The notes beneath the pieces are model-generated. The model saw only the letters and a list, made by a program, of their open reading frames with translations. It was not told where the DNA came from and ran no database searches. The position numbers and the translations under genes are program-made. 64,000 nt of DNA from Rhodococcus sp. HM1 (GTDB lineage: Bacteria > Actinomycetota > Actinomycetes > Mycobacteriales > Mycobacteriaceae), in the NCBI RefSeq assembly GCF_023218075.1, contig NZ_JALPTB010000035.1:1-64000 (forward strand), read 5' to 3'. Shown one piece after another: positions 1-9,756 of this stretch; within the stretch, counting starts at the first letter, position 1, and each line of letters starts with the position of its first letter.

Positions 1-1
1 G

Positions 2-1090
2 CGGCTGACCGAACCCGGTGAACTGATCGCCGCGGTCCCCGCCCTGCTCGGGTTCACCCCGGCCCGCTCCGTGATCGTCGTGAGCCTGAGCCCGTCGCGC
101 GACACCCCGGGCACCGCCGCGATCGGTGCCGTCATGCGGCACGACCTGCTGCTCCCGGACGGCGACGAACCGGTCCCCGAGCTGATGGGCGCGGCGTTCG
201 CCCGCTTCGGCACGGTGTGTGCGCGTGACGGGGCCGAAGCGGTTCTCGTCGTCCTCGTCGACGCCCGGCTGGACCGGCCGGACAGCCCGGCGGTGGACCG
301 TGCCCGCCGGGTCGTCGACGCCCTGATCGCGGAACTGGCGCACCACGGCATCGACGTGGCCGGGGTGCACGCGGTGCCGGAGATCGGCAGCGGAAGCGAA
401 TGGTTCGCCCTCGGCCGCGAGGCGCGACGCGGAACGGTGCCGGATCCGACCGCCTCTCCGGTCGCCGTCGCCCGCGTCTACGAGGGCGGCCTCATCCGGC
501 GATCACGTACCGAGTTGGCGGAGGTCCTCGAACCGCTGCCGATGCCGGTGCGCAGTCGCGTCGCCGGGTACATCGACGAGGCGGTCGACTCCCGCGACCT
601 GGCCTACGAATACGCGGTCCGGGCGGGTGGCCGCGACCACGCGGACCGGATGGAACTGGAAACGGTCCTGGACCGTATCGCCGATCACGACAACGGAATC
701 GAGCCACTCGCGCCGGAGATGGCGGAACTCGCTGTGCTGCTGTCGAATCCGACGGTCCGCGACGCCGTGCTGGCGCTCGCGGCCGGCCCGTACGCGGATG
801 CGGCCGAGCGTCTGTGGATCACGCTGACGCGGTCGCTGCCCGACCCCGAGCGCGCCGAGGCGGCCGCGCTCGTCGGATTCGGAGCGTACATCCGCGGAGA
901 CGGGCCCTTCGCCGGCGTCGCGCTCGGGGTGGCTCTCGAGGCGAACCCGCGGCACCGGCTGGCCGACCTGCTCGATCAGGCGTTGCAGGCGGGTCTGCGT
1001 CCGGAGACCGTGCGTGGTCTCGCCGATACGGGATTCGAGATCGCGGCGCGGCTCGGTGTCCCGCTACCGCCACCGGATCCCGCGGGGTGA
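2..1090 (+). CDS. DUF4192 domain-containing protein (5' end outside window)
   Basis: The open frame already runs at base 2, and its first residues (LTEPGELIAAVPALLGF) are the typical N-terminal part of the actinobacterial DUF4192 family, so the true start lies upstream of the window. A GTG at position 71 is internal to this conserved block and is not the start. About 362 codons are visible. The family is found almost only in Actinobacteria and has no established function. The frame ends 2 bp before the converging galE stop, so the two genes meet tail to tail with no room for a separate terminator. Confidence 0.85.
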   Translation, partial: RLTEPGELIAAVPALLGFTPARSVIVVSLSPSRDTPGTAAIGAVMRHDLLLPDGDEPVPELMGAAFARFGTVCARDGAEAVLVVLVDARLDRPDSPAVDRARRVVDALIAELAHHGIDVAGVHAVPEIGSGSEWFALGREARRGTVPDPTASPVAVARVYEGGLIRRSRTELAEVLEPLPMPVRSRVAGYIDEAVDSRDLAYEYAVRAGGRDHADRMELETVLDRIADHDNGIEPLAPEMAELAVLLSNPTVRDAVLALAAGPYADAAERLWITLTRSLPDPERAEAAALVGFGAYIRGDGPFAGVALGVALEANPRHRLADLLDQALQAGLRPETVRGLADTGFEIAARLGVPLPPPDPAG

Positions 1091-1092
1091 CC

Positions 1093-2088
1093 TCAGCGCC
1101 GCGCGGCGTGCGAGCGGTCGCCCAGATCGCGGAGGTAATCCCATGCGTCCGAGACGATTTCGTCGAGATCGGTGTGCTTGGGTTCCCATCCGAGTTCCTC
1201 GATGGCGCGGCGGCTCGACGCGACGAGCACGGCCGGATCGCCGGCGCGGCGCGGCGCGTCCACCGCGGGGATCTGCAGACCCGTGACGCGTTCGCAGGCC
1301 GAGATCACCTCGCGGACACTGAATCCCTCTCCGCTGCCGAGGTTGTAGATCGTGTGCGTGCCCGGCCGCGCCGAGTTCAGGGCCAGCAGATGCGCGTCGG
1401 CGAGGTCCTTGACGTGGATGTAGTCGCGGACCGCGGTGCCGTCCTTGGTGGGCCAGTCGGTGCCGAACACCGAGATGTGGTCGCGCTGCTTCAACGCCAC
1501 CTGCAGCACGAGCGGAATGAGATGGGTTTCGACGACGCGGTTTTCGCCTGCGCCGTGATAGGCGCCGGCGACGTTGAAGTACCGCAGGCTCGTCGCGGCG
1601 AGGCCGTGTGCGTGCGCGTACGACGAAATCGCATGGTCGATCGCGAGTTTGGAGGCGCCGTACGGATTGGTGGGCCGGGTCGGCGCGTCCTCGGTGATCG
1701 GAACCTGTTCGGGCTCACCGTAAGTCGCGGCCGTCGACGAGAACACCAGTCGCGGCGTCCCGGACAGCCGGATGGCCTCGAGCAGTGCGAGTGTCGTCAC
1801 GACATTGCCCTGCCAGTACTTCTCGGGAACCTCGACGGATTCGCCGACCAGCGACTGCGCGCCGAAGTGCAGCACCCCGTCGAACCGCGGCGTGTCCGCG
1901 CCCACGCCGAGAACCTCGGCGGCGACCTTCCCGATGTCGCCCTCGACGAACTCCGCGCCCGCCGGCACCGCGTCCGCGTTCCCGGTCGACAGGTCGTCGA
2001 CGATCACCACCTCGTGACCCTGTTCGAGCAGGACGGTGCTGCACACGCTACCCACGTATCCGGCACCGCCGGTCACCAGAAGCTTCAC
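1093..2088 (-). CDS. galE: UDP-glucose 4-epimerase GalE
   Basis: This 331-residue extended short-chain dehydrogenase interconverts UDP-glucose and UDP-galactose in the cytoplasm, feeding galactan and other envelope glycan synthesis. The N-terminus carries the NAD-binding glycine motif TGGAGYVGS at residues 6-14. The catalytic region shows a serine motif (FSSTAATYG) followed by the YxxxK signature NPYGASKLA around residues 142-150. The C-terminal substrate domain includes [11 protein letters not shown]. Length is normal for the actinobacterial enzyme. It lies downstream of ideR on the same strand, separated by a hairpin, so it is probably a separate transcript. Confidence 0.93.
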   Translation of the reverse strand: MKLLVTGGAGYVGSVCSTVLLEQGHEVVIVDDLSTGNADAVPAGAEFVEGDIGKVAAEVLGVGADTPRFDGVLHFGAQSLVGESVEVPEKYWQGNVVTTLALLEAIRLSGTPRLVFSSTAATYGEPEQVPITEDAPTRPTNPYGASKLAIDHAISSYAHAHGLAATSLRYFNVAGAYHGAGENRVVETHLIPLVLQVALKQRDHISVFGTDWPTKDGTAVRDYIHVKDLADAHLLALNSARPGTHTIYNLGSGEGFSVREVISACERVTGLQIPAVDAPRRAGDPAVLVASSRRAIEELGWEPKHTDLDEIVSDAWDYLRDLGDRSHAARR

Positions 2089-2099
2089 GATCGTCGACC

Positions 2100-2134
2100 C
2101 CTCTTCGCCGGCCCGGTACCCGCCGGCGAAGAGG
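2100..2134 (-). terminator. Hairpin after ideR
   Basis: Perfect 13-bp inverted repeat (2100-2112 with 2122-2134) around a 9-base loop, placed between the ideR stop and the galE start. It fits a factor-independent terminator for ideR, although there is no U-tract, as is common in high-GC actinobacteria. Confidence 0.55.
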
Positions 2135-2141
2135 ACCTCGA

Positions 2142-2828
2142 TCAGACCTGCTTCACCTGAACGGCATGAGCCATTTCGTCGGACAGTTCGAAACCCTCGT
2201 GGCCGGCGACCGTGATGATCACCGACCCGGGCTTCGTCTCGACTGTAACGCGCGCGTCCGGAACGACTCCGGCCTCCCGCAGTCGCGCGATCACGTCGGG
2301 ATCGGACTGCACGTACTCGGCCAGTCGTCGCACGACCACCGCGGTCGGCTTACCGGGCGGGATCTCGGTCAGCCGCACCAGCTTCTCGTCCTCCGGTACG
2401 GGACGGTTCAGTCCGAGCTGCGCCAGCCCGGGGATCGGGTTGCCGTACGGGGAGGTCGTCGGATTGTTGAGAACCTCCACGAGGCGACGTTCGACCTCTT
2501 CGCTCATGACGTGTTCCCAGCGGCACGCCTCGGCGTGCACGTTCTCCCAGTCGAGTCCGATCACATCGACCAGCAGCCGCTCGGCCAGGCGATGCTTGCG
2601 CATCACCGACACCGCGAGGTCGCGGCCCTTCTCGGTCAACTGCAGATGGCGGTCGCCGGCCACGCGCAGGAGACCGTCGCGCTCCATCCGCGCAACGGTC
2701 TGGCTGACGGTCGGCCCACTCTGCTCGAGGCGTTCGGCGATGCGCGCCCGCAGGGGCACCACGCCTTCCTCCTCCAGGTCGTAGATCGTCCGGAGATACA
2801 TCTCCGTGGTATCGACCAGGTCCTTCAC
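2142..2828 (-). CDS. ideR: Iron-dependent repressor IdeR (DtxR family)
   Basis: The 228-residue protein matches the length of mycobacterial IdeR. In this family Fe2+ loading drives DNA binding and repression of siderophore and iron-uptake genes. The N-terminal winged helix contains the recognition segment [18 protein letters not shown] (about residues 37-54). The dimerisation and metal region follows, with HRLAERLL, the conserved C-E-x-x-H ([14 protein letters not shown], residues about 101-114) and [13 protein letters not shown]. The C-terminal SH3-like domain ends at HAVQVKQV. The GTG start at 2828 was chosen because the family begins [16 protein letters not shown]. The frame extends far upstream, but that part is a shadow of acuC. 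Confidence 0.95.
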   Translation of the reverse strand: MKDLVDTTEMYLRTIYDLEEEGVVPLRARIAERLEQSGPTVSQTVARMERDGLLRVAGDRHLQLTEKGRDLAVSVMRKHRLAERLLVDVIGLDWENVHAEACRWEHVMSEEVERRLVEVLNNPTTSPYGNPIPGLAQLGLNRPVPEDEKLVRLTEIPPGKPTAVVVRRLAEYVQSDPDVIARLREAGVVPDARVTVETKPGSVIITVAGHEGFELSDEMAHAVQVKQV

Positions 2829-2930
2829 TCTCACACCCCTTCGTCTGCGGCCGATTCTAGCCGGACGAAACGTGCGGTGGGGCCGCGCGGTGCTCGCGTC
2901 GACCGGGGCCGCGCAGTAGCGTCTGCAGGC

Positions 2931-4205
2931 ATGACCACCACATCCACCGCGACCGGCGGTTCGGCACATCTGGACGGCGATCGCGTTGTGGTGTGGAGCC
3001 CGGACTATCTCGGCTACCGATGGGGCCCGACCCATCCGATGAACCCGACACGACTCGATCTGACGATGGCGCTGTCCCGGAACATCGGGTTGCTCGACGG
3101 CGTCGAAACCGTCCGGCCCACAGCCGCAACCGACGCCGAGCTGTTGCGGATCCACACCCCGGGATACGTCGAGGCGGTGAAACGCGCCGGTGCGCAGCAA
3201 CCGGATTCCGGGCACGTCGAACCCGATGCCGCCCACGGCCTCGGCACCGAGGACAATCCGATCTTCCCGCACATGCACGAGGCCGGTGCGATCCTCGCGG
3301 GCGGCACGCTGGCCGCCGCGCGGGAGATCGCCGCCGGGCGCGCCGTGCGCGCGGTGAGCATCGGGGGTGGCATGCATCACGCCATGGCCGACTGGGCCGC
3401 CGGGTTCTGCGTGTACAACGACGCGGCGATCGCGATTTCGTGGCTGCTCGACCAGGGTTACGACCGCATCGCCTACATCGATGTCGACGCCCATCACGGC
3501 GACGGTGTCCAGCACGCCTTCCTCGGCGACCCCCGGGTGCTGACCGTGTCCATCCACCAGCATCCGGCCACCCTGTGGCCGAACACCGGATGGTCCAGCG
3601 AGATCGGCTCCGGTGCCGCCGAGGGCACGGCCATCAACATCCCGGTGCTGCCCGGCACGGTGGATTCGCTGTGGCTGCGCGCATTTCACGCAATCGTTCC
3701 CGGTGCGATCGCGGCATTCCGGCCGCAGATCCTGATCAGCCAGTGCGGGGCGGACAGCCACCGCGAGGATCCCCTCGCCGACCTGTCGCTGACCGTCGAC
3801 GGGCAACGCGCCTCCTATCTTGCGATGCGCGACCTCGCCGACCGGTACTGCGAGGGCCGCTGGCTCGCCGTCGGCGGCGGCGGATACGGCCTCGTGCGCG
3901 TCGTGCCCCGCGCGTGGTCCCACCTGATCGCGGCGACACTCGATCGGGAGATCGATCCGGCCACCGCCGTTCCCGAGGAATGGCGCGAACGGGTCGCGAC
4001 GATCGCACCCGGGGTGGATCTGCCGACCACGATGGGGGAGGGCGGCGACGTGTCCTATCTGAAATGGGACGGTCCCGGCGGCACCCCGGAGACCGGCATC
4101 GCCTCCCTCGATCGAGCCCTGACCCGGATCGATTCGGCGATCATCGCCACGCGACGTGCCGCCTTCCCCCTGCTCGGCCTGGATCCGGAGGACCCCCGTG
4201 ACTGA
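2931..4205 (+). CDS. acuC: AcuC-type protein deacetylase (histone deacetylase superfamily)
   Basis: A 424-residue zinc-dependent deacetylase of the class I HDAC fold. In Bacillus, AcuC removes acetyl groups from acetyl-CoA synthetase. Catalytic features are visible: the double histidine in GGGMHHAMADWAAGF (about 147-150), the zinc-binding DVDAHHGDGVQHAF (about 184-196), QCGADSHREDPL (about 270-280) and the glycine-rich VGGGGYGL (about 315). The ATG at 2931 gives the expected N-terminus just ahead of VVWSPDYLGYRWGP. The stop overlaps the start of pat by 8 bp, so the deacetylase and the acetyltransferase are translationally coupled. It is divergent from ideR across about 100 bp. Confidence 0.93.
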   Translation: MTTTSTATGGSAHLDGDRVVVWSPDYLGYRWGPTHPMNPTRLDLTMALSRNIGLLDGVETVRPTAATDAELLRIHTPGYVEAVKRAGAQQPDSGHVEPDAAHGLGTEDNPIFPHMHEAGAILAGGTLAAAREIAAGRAVRAVSIGGGMHHAMADWAAGFCVYNDAAIAISWLLDQGYDRIAYIDVDAHHGDGVQHAFLGDPRVLTVSIHQHPATLWPNTGWSSEIGSGAAEGTAINIPVLPGTVDSLWLRAFHAIVPGAIAAFRPQILISQCGADSHREDPLADLSLTVDGQRASYLAMRDLADRYCEGRWLAVGGGGYGLVRVVPRAWSHLIAATLDREIDPATAVPEEWRERVATIAPGVDLPTTMGEGGDVSYLKWDGPGGTPETGIASLDRALTRIDSAIIATRRAAFPLLGLDPEDPRD

Positions 4206-6945
4206 TCCCGACGGCACGCCCGCTGTTTCGGAGGCGGACGCGGCGAAGGCCGCAGCGGAAGCGGAGAAGAAGGCAGCCCAGGAGCGCGCGATCGAGGTCG
4301 CGCGAAACTTCCCCCGTCACTGGGTCGCCGACGTCCTGGCCTCCGACGGCGGGGCCGTGCACCTGCGGCCGATCGTCCCGGAGGACGCCGAACGGCTCCT
4401 CGAGTTCCACTCCAAACTCTCCGATCGCACGCGGTATCTGCGCTATTTCGGTCCCTACCCGACGATCTCGAAGAAGGATCTGTTCAACTTCACCGTCGTC
4501 GACCATCACAAACGCGTCGCCTTCGTCGCGGTGCTCGGCGACGAGATCATCGCCGTCGGCCGGTACGAGGGGCTGCCCGGTGAGGGAGACGGCAGATCCG
4601 CCGAGGTCGCGTTCACGGTCGCCGATGCGCACCAGGGACGCGGGCTCGGACCCATCCTGCTCGAGCATCTCGCCGGGGCGGCCGCGGAGAACGACATCCA
4701 CCGGTTCGTCGCGGAGGTCCTCGCCGAGAACCGCAACATGATCACAGTCTTCCGTGAGGCCGGATACCAGGTCAGCCGCAGTTTCGAGGGCGGTGTGGTC
4801 CGCCTCGAGTTCGCGATCGACCCGACCGAGGCGCTGGTGTCGGTGCGCAACGCCCGCGAACGTGCCGCCGAGGCGCGCAGCGTCCGCAACCTGCTCAGCC
4901 CCCGCAGCGCCGCGGTCATCGGTGCCTCCACCGACAGCCGGAAGGTCGGCAACGCGGTGCTGGTGAACATGCTGCGCAGCGGATTCACCGGACCCGTCTA
5001 TCCGGTCAACGCCGAACACCGTTCGGTGCGCGGCGTGCGCGCCTACCCGACCGTGCGGGACATTCCCGACGAGGTGGATCTCGCCATCGCCGCGGTACCC
5101 TCCGAGGCCATCGACGCCGTGCTCGACGACTGTCTCGCCAAGGGCGTCAAGGCCCTGCTCGTGGTGTCGTCCGGGTTCGGCGAGACCGGTCCGGAGGGCC
5201 GCGATTCCGAACGTCGCCTCGCGCACGCGGCGCGGGCACACGGCATGCGGCTGATCGGGCCGAACGCGCTCGGTGTCGCGAACAACGACCCGGCCGTGCG
5301 GCTCAACGCGACCCTCGCTCCGGTGCTGCCGCCGGCCGGCAACGTCGGCTTCTTCTGCCAGTCCGGCGCGCTCGGCATCGCAATCCTGGACGAGGCTGCC
5401 AAGACCGGTGTCGGGCTGTCGTCCTTCGTCTCGGCCGGTAACCGCGCCGACCTGTCCGGCAACGACCTGCTGCAGTACTGGGACACAGATCCGGCGACCG
5501 AAGTCGTGCTCCTCTACCTGGAGAGCTTCGGCAACCCGCGCAAGTTCTCGCGCATCGCCCGCCGAGTCGCCCGGAGCAAGCCGATCGTCGCGGTCAAGAG
5601 CGGCCGCCACGCGGTGCCGCCGGCGCTGGCCGCGAACACCGGGGAGATGGACGACACCATCGTCAAGGACCTGTTCGAACAGGCAGGTGTCGTGCAGGTC
5701 GACTCCATCGCGCAGCTGTTCGACACGGCACTGTTGTTCGGCTACCAGCCCCTGCCCGCGGGCCCGCGCGTCGCGGTCGTCGGGAACTCGACCGCGCTCG
5801 GGATGCTGGCGGTCGACGCCGCCCGCAGCGAGGGACTGCAGCCGGGAACCCCGAACGACCTGGGTGCCCAGGCCAGCCCGCAGGAATTCGCCGACGCGGT
5901 CGCGAAGGCCGTGCACGCGCCCGACGTCGACGCCGTGATCGCGGTGTTCGTGCCGCCGGTCGCCGTGACCGTCGAACCGTACGCGCAGGCGCTGCGCGAC
6001 GTCGTCGCCGGTTCCGAGAAGCCCGTGGTCAGCACGTTCCTCGCGACCGAGGGCATCCCGGACGTGCTCGCGGTCCGCGACGCGGAGGGCAACCCGATCC
6101 GCGGGTCGGTGCCGTCCTATCCGGGGCCGGAACGCGCGATCCGGGCCCTGGCCCGGGCGTGGCGGTACGCGAAATGGCGCAGTCGCCCCACCTCCCAGGT
6201 GGTCCGTCCGTCCGGCATCGACCCGGAGCGGGCGCGCGGCCTCGTCGACGGCTGGCTCGCCAATTCTCCCGACGGCCGGTGGCTGTCCGACTCCGAAGCG
6301 GCCCTGCTGCTGTCCTGTTACGGGGTGCACGTCGCCGACTTCCGCGCCGTGACCACCGCCGACGAGGCCGTCGCGGCGGCGGACGAGATCGGATACCCGG
6401 TGGCGGTGAAGGCCACCGGCGCCCAGTGGCGGCACCGGCCGGATCTCAGTGGCGTGCGTCTCGACCTGCTCGACGGCGAAGCGGTCCGGGTCGCCTACCG
6501 CGACCTGGCGGCGGCGTCCGGTGAACCGCTCATGCACGTGCAGAAGATGGCCACCAAGGGCATCGGCTGCGTCGTGCGCGTCCAGGACGACCCGTCGTTC
6601 GGGTCGCTGATCTCCTTCGGGCTCGCCGGGGTCATCTCCGATCTGCTCGGCGACCGCGCCTACCGGGTCCTGCCGCTCACCGAGGACGAGGCCGCAGAAC
6701 TCATCGACGCGCCGAAGGCCGCTCCGCTGCTGTCCGGGTACCGCAACGCCGCTCCCGTCAGCAAGGCCGCACTGGTCGATTTCGTCCAGCGCATCTCCGC
6801 GCTCGCCGACGACCTACCCGAGGTGCGGGAGATCGCGTGCGAACCGGTCCTCGCGTCGGCGATCGGCGCCGAACTGACCGACGCGCATCTGCGGATCGGT
6901 CCCGAGCCGCACCCGCTGGATCTCGGGCCCCGCCGCTTGCGCTGA
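4198..6945 (+). CDS. pat: Pat-type protein lysine acetyltransferase (GNAT fused to an NDP-forming acyl-CoA synthetase-like body)
   Basis: A 915-residue cytoplasmic protein that probably acetylates acetyl-CoA synthetase and other enzymes. After an alanine/lysine-rich helix, a GNAT domain (about 44-200) carries the acetyl-CoA motif HQGRGLGPILLEHL near residue 144. A CoA-binding Rossmann domain begins at AVIGAST (about 238), a succinyl-CoA-ligase-like domain follows, and an ATP-grasp domain runs from about 690 to the end. Active NDP-forming synthetases carry the phospho-histidine in an SHTG motif; here the equivalent is ANTG (near residue 480), so the synthetase body is probably regulatory. The GTG start lies inside acuC. 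Confidence 0.92.
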   Translation: MTDPDGTPAVSEADAAKAAAEAEKKAAQERAIEVARNFPRHWVADVLASDGGAVHLRPIVPEDAERLLEFHSKLSDRTRYLRYFGPYPTISKKDLFNFTVVDHHKRVAFVAVLGDEIIAVGRYEGLPGEGDGRSAEVAFTVADAHQGRGLGPILLEHLAGAAAENDIHRFVAEVLAENRNMITVFREAGYQVSRSFEGGVVRLEFAIDPTEALVSVRNARERAAEARSVRNLLSPRSAAVIGASTDSRKVGNAVLVNMLRSGFTGPVYPVNAEHRSVRGVRAYPTVRDIPDEVDLAIAAVPSEAIDAVLDDCLAKGVKALLVVSSGFGETGPEGRDSERRLAHAARAHGMRLIGPNALGVANNDPAVRLNATLAPVLPPAGNVGFFCQSGALGIAILDEAAKTGVGLSSFVSAGNRADLSGNDLLQYWDTDPATEVVLLYLESFGNPRKFSRIARRVARSKPIVAVKSGRHAVPPALAANTGEMDDTIVKDLFEQAGVVQVDSIAQLFDTALLFGYQPLPAGPRVAVVGNSTALGMLAVDAARSEGLQPGTPNDLGAQASPQEFADAVAKAVHAPDVDAVIAVFVPPVAVTVEPYAQALRDVVAGSEKPVVSTFLATEGIPDVLAVRDAEGNPIRGSVPSYPGPERAIRALARAWRYAKWRSRPTSQVVRPSGIDPERARGLVDGWLANSPDGRWLSDSEAALLLSCYGVHVADFRAVTTADEAVAAADEIGYPVAVKATGAQWRHRPDLSGVRLDLLDGEAVRVAYRDLAAASGEPLMHVQKMATKGIGCVVRVQDDPSFGSLISFGLAGVISDLLGDRAYRVLPLTEDEAAELIDAPKAAPLLSGYRNAAPVSKAALVDFVQRISALADDLPEVREIACEPVLASAIGAELTDAHLRIGPEPHPLDLGPRRLR

Positions 6946-6986
6946 CCGACACCCCACCCGGGGCAGTGCACAGACCCCCGAATACC

Positions 6987-7024
6987 ACGATCCCCGAGAA
7001 CCCAGCCCGGTTCTCGGGGATCGT
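6987..7024. terminator. Bidirectional hairpin between pat and sigB
   Basis: Perfect 16-bp inverted repeat (6987-7002 with 7009-7024) with a 6-base loop, between the converging 3' ends of pat and sigB. Its symmetry and position suit termination from both sides. Confidence 0.8.
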
Positions 7025-7042
7025 CGGCGCTGACTTGCCCGG

Positions 7043-8005
7043 TCAGCTGGCGTAGGCGCGGAGGCGTTCTGCTCGATCGCCCTCGCGGAGTTTGCCCATC
7101 ACTTCGCGTTCGATCTGCCGGACCCGTTCCCGGGACAGGCCGAACAGCTTGCCGATCTGGTCGAGGGTGCGCGGCTGCCCGTCGTCGAGCCCGTACCGCA
7201 GGCGGATGACCTGCTGTTCACGCTCGTCGAGGGTGGCCAGCACACTGCGGACGTCGCTGTGCAGCAGACCCGCGATCACGGCGCTCTCGGCGGAGGTCGC
7301 CTCGGCATCCTCGATGAAATCGCCGAGCGGCGCTTCCTCGTCGTTGCCGACCGGCATGTCGAGGCTCACCGGGTCGCGGCTGTGGTCGAGCAGGTCGGCG
7401 ATCTTCTCCACGGGGATACCCGACTCGGCCGCCAGCTCCTCGTCGGTGGCCTCGCGGCCGAGCTGCTGGTGCAGTTCCCGCTTGATGCGGGCCAGCTTGT
7501 TGACCTGCTCGACGAGGTGGACGGGGAGCCGGATCGTGCGGGACTGGTCGGCCATACCGCGGGTGATGGCCTGCCGGATCCACCAGGTCGCGTAGGTCGA
7601 GAACTTGAAGCCCTTCGCGTAGTCGAACTTCTCCATGGCGCGGATCAGGCCGAGGTTGCCCTCCTGGATCAGGTCCAGCAGCGGCATGCCGCGGCCGGTG
7701 TAGCGCTTCGCGAGCGACACGACCAGGCGCAGGTTCGCCTCGAGCAGGTGGCTGCGCGCGGCCTGGCCGTCGCGTACCAGGAGGGCCAGGTTCTGCTTCT
7801 TGGCGGCACTCAGGCGCTTCTTCGTTTCCAGCAGATGCTGCGCGTACAGGCCGGCCTCGATCCGCTTGGCCAATTCCACCTCGTCCGCTGCAGTCAGCAG
7901 GGCCGTCCGGCCGATGCCGTTCAGATAGACGCGGACCAGGTCCGCGGCCGGGCTCTGGGAATCGAGGTCGGAATCGACTCGAGCGTAGGTGTCGGGGCGT
8001 GCCAT
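7043..8005 (-). CDS. sigB: Principal-like RNA polymerase sigma factor SigB
   Basis: A 320-residue group 2 sigma-70 factor, associated in mycobacteria with stress and stationary phase. Region 1.2 starts at [31 protein letters not shown], in pieces that match SigA closely. Region 2 contains [20 protein letters not shown] and [14 protein letters not shown]. Region 3 is a [10 protein letters not shown]-type block, and region 4 ends [18 protein letters not shown]. It lacks the long Lys/Ala-rich N-terminus of SigA. The ATG at 8005 is fixed by an excellent AGGAGG 6 bases upstream (8012-8017); the longer open frame upstream is not used. It has its own ECF-type promoter. Confidence 0.95.
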   Translation of the reverse strand: MARPDTYARVDSDLDSQSPAADLVRVYLNGIGRTALLTAADEVELAKRIEAGLYAQHLLETKKRLSAAKKQNLALLVRDGQAARSHLLEANLRLVVSLAKRYTGRGMPLLDLIQEGNLGLIRAMEKFDYAKGFKFSTYATWWIRQAITRGMADQSRTIRLPVHLVEQVNKLARIKRELHQQLGREATDEELAAESGIPVEKIADLLDHSRDPVSLDMPVGNDEEAPLGDFIEDAEATSAESAVIAGLLHSDVRSVLATLDEREQQVIRLRYGLDDGQPRTLDQIGKLFGLSRERVRQIEREVMGKLREGDRAERLRAYAS

Positions 8006-8039
8006 GACGTGCCTCCTCATCGGTGGTGTCTCACAGCGT

Positions 8040-8067
8040 TCAACGTCGGGACGGGCACGGAAGTTCC
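8040..8067 (-). promoter_or_regulatory. ECF-type (SigE/SigH-like) promoter of sigB
   Basis: Reading toward sigB, GGAAC (8063-8067) is followed after 17 bases by CGTTGA (8040-8045). This is the GGAAC/CGTT pattern recognised by SigE- and SigH-type ECF factors in mycobacteria, where sigB is a known SigE/SigH target. The predicted leader is about 30 bases and contains the AGGAGG. A second GGAAC lies 9 bases further upstream. Confidence 0.65.
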
Positions 8068-8200
8068 CGAGGTTCCCGAGTGCTGATGCTGCTGACCTGC
8101 GCCGATGGGGGAGCGGTCCTGAGAAGTTGCTGAGAAGATCCACGGCGGGGAACCGAGGGGGAACCGGTGACGGCACCCCCGCGGCGCCCCTGTCACGCCC

Positions 8201-9688
8201 TCACACCGGCTCGATCAGCCCGTGCCTCACCAGACCGTGGACGAGCTGGATCGCCTGCTCGGCGAGCGCCTCCGCGTCCTCGCCGTGTGCGACCGCGAGC
8301 AGCGCGAGAAGCTCCTCCAGCACCAGGCCGTCCGGGCGCATGCCGGCGAGCAACGCCGCGGCGAGGTCGTCGACCTCGTGCTGCCAGGCCGGTCCGTCAC
8401 CGCGGTGCACCCGCGCTACGACCTGCCGCCACCCGTCCTCGCCGGGCAGGTACACCCGCTCCAGCGCGGTGTCCGCGCGCACCGCGAACCGGGCCGTGAG
8501 GACATCGTGGTCGCGCAACCAGGCCAGCCGCTCGAAGTAGGCGAGCGCCTCCGCCCCCAGCGGATCGGCGAAACCGTGCCGCAGGTCCTCGGCGAGCACG
8601 TCCGACGGCTCGTTCGTGCGGCGCAGGTACACGAACCCGAACCCGACGCCTTCGACGCGATGGTTGTCGAAATGATCGAGCCACGCCTCCGCCCGATCGG
8701 CGACCGCGGGGTCGCGCGGATCGGCGTCGCCGTCCTGCAGCCACGTGCCGACGTACAGGGCTGGGTCCGCCACGTCACGCTGCACGATCCACGCGTCGAC
8801 ACCGTGGGCGGGCAGCCACGACGCGACGCGTGCCCGCCAATCCTCGTCCTCCACGTGCACCCACGACGCGAGCATCGCGGCGGTCCCGCCGAGTTCGAGA
8901 TGGTCGACGGCCTGCGACACCATGAGCTTGCTCGCACCGTCCAGATCCAGACCCGAATCGCGGTAGCTGTGCTCGATGCGTCCGGCGCTCACCACGAACG
9001 GGGGATTGGCGATGATCCGGTCGAAGCGCCGGCCCGCGACCGGTTCGAACCACGAACCTTCGAGCAGTTCCAGCTCGACTTCGTTGAGCGCGGCGGTGAC
9101 CTCCGCCAGCGCCAGACAGCGGGGGTTGACGTCGGTGGCGGTGACCTTCTCGGCGAAATCGGTGGCCCGCACCGCCTGCACGCCGCAGCCCGTGCCCAGG
9201 TCCAGCACGGTCCCGACCGGCTCGGCCGGGATGGCTCGCAGCAGCGACAGCGACGCCTGACCGACGCCGAGCACATGGTCCGGACGCGTCGGGACCGGGC
9301 GGATCGCGCCGTCGAGATCGGACAGCATCCACCGGGTTCCGGTGCCCGCGTCGAGCGGACGCAGGTCCAGGGCGGCGCGCACGCCGTCACCGTCGTGCTC
9401 GAGCAGTCCCGCCGCGACCGCGGTGTCGATCGCGACCGGTTCCAGCGCCGCCGCGACCTCCTCGGACGGGCACGTGTCGCCGAGCAGGAACAGCCGGATC
9501 AGCGTGCCCAGGTCGCCGCCGCGCCGGGCCGCGCGGCGGACCGGCACCGGCTCGCTGCGGCCGAGCGCCGCGTGCGCGTCCGGCCCGAGCAGCTCGAGCA
9601 TGGTGTCGGTGTCGTACCGGCAACGGAGCAGCGCAGTTCGCAGGGGGGAACAGATCGACAGCAGCAGGTCACGGTCCACGCCCTGCAT
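8201..9688 (-). CDS. Class I SAM-dependent methyltransferase with DUF7059-type N-terminus
   Basis: A 495-residue protein. The SAM-binding motif I VLDLGTGCGVQA lies near residue 160, an acidic motif II TATDVNPRCLALA follows, and a release-factor-methyltransferase-like NPPFVVSAGRIEHSYRDSG sits near residue 225. The N-terminal about 140 residues look like the winged-helix DUF7059 region common in Actinobacteria. The long C-terminal part after about 330 is family specific. The NPPF motif suggests N-methylation of an amide or a nucleobase, but the substrate is unknown. I chose the ATG at 9688 (MQGVDRDLLLS); a GTG at 9679 is the alternative. It is transcribed toward sigB. Confidence 0.85.
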   Translation of the reverse strand: MQGVDRDLLLSICSPLRTALLRCRYDTDTMLELLGPDAHAALGRSEPVPVRRAARRGGDLGTLIRLFLLGDTCPSEEVAAALEPVAIDTAVAAGLLEHDGDGVRAALDLRPLDAGTGTRWMLSDLDGAIRPVPTRPDHVLGVGQASLSLLRAIPAEPVGTVLDLGTGCGVQAVRATDFAEKVTATDVNPRCLALAEVTAALNEVELELLEGSWFEPVAGRRFDRIIANPPFVVSAGRIEHSYRDSGLDLDGASKLMVSQAVDHLELGGTAAMLASWVHVEDEDWRARVASWLPAHGVDAWIVQRDVADPALYVGTWLQDGDADPRDPAVADRAEAWLDHFDNHRVEGVGFGFVYLRRTNEPSDVLAEDLRHGFADPLGAEALAYFERLAWLRDHDVLTARFAVRADTALERVYLPGEDGWRQVVARVHRGDGPAWQHEVDDLAAALLAGMRPDGLVLEELLALLAVAHGEDAEALAEQAIQLVHGLVRHGLIEPV

Positions 9689-9756
9689 TCTCGCAGCAGG
9701 CGGGCAGGCCGACGGTTTCGAGGGTCGGCCCGCCGACGCGGCGAGGGGGTGACGCG

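Noticed and set aside
4141-6537. Long antisense reading frame across pat
   Set aside because: High-GC shadow: the + strand frame has full Pat domain content, while the antisense product is low-complexity with no recognisable fold.
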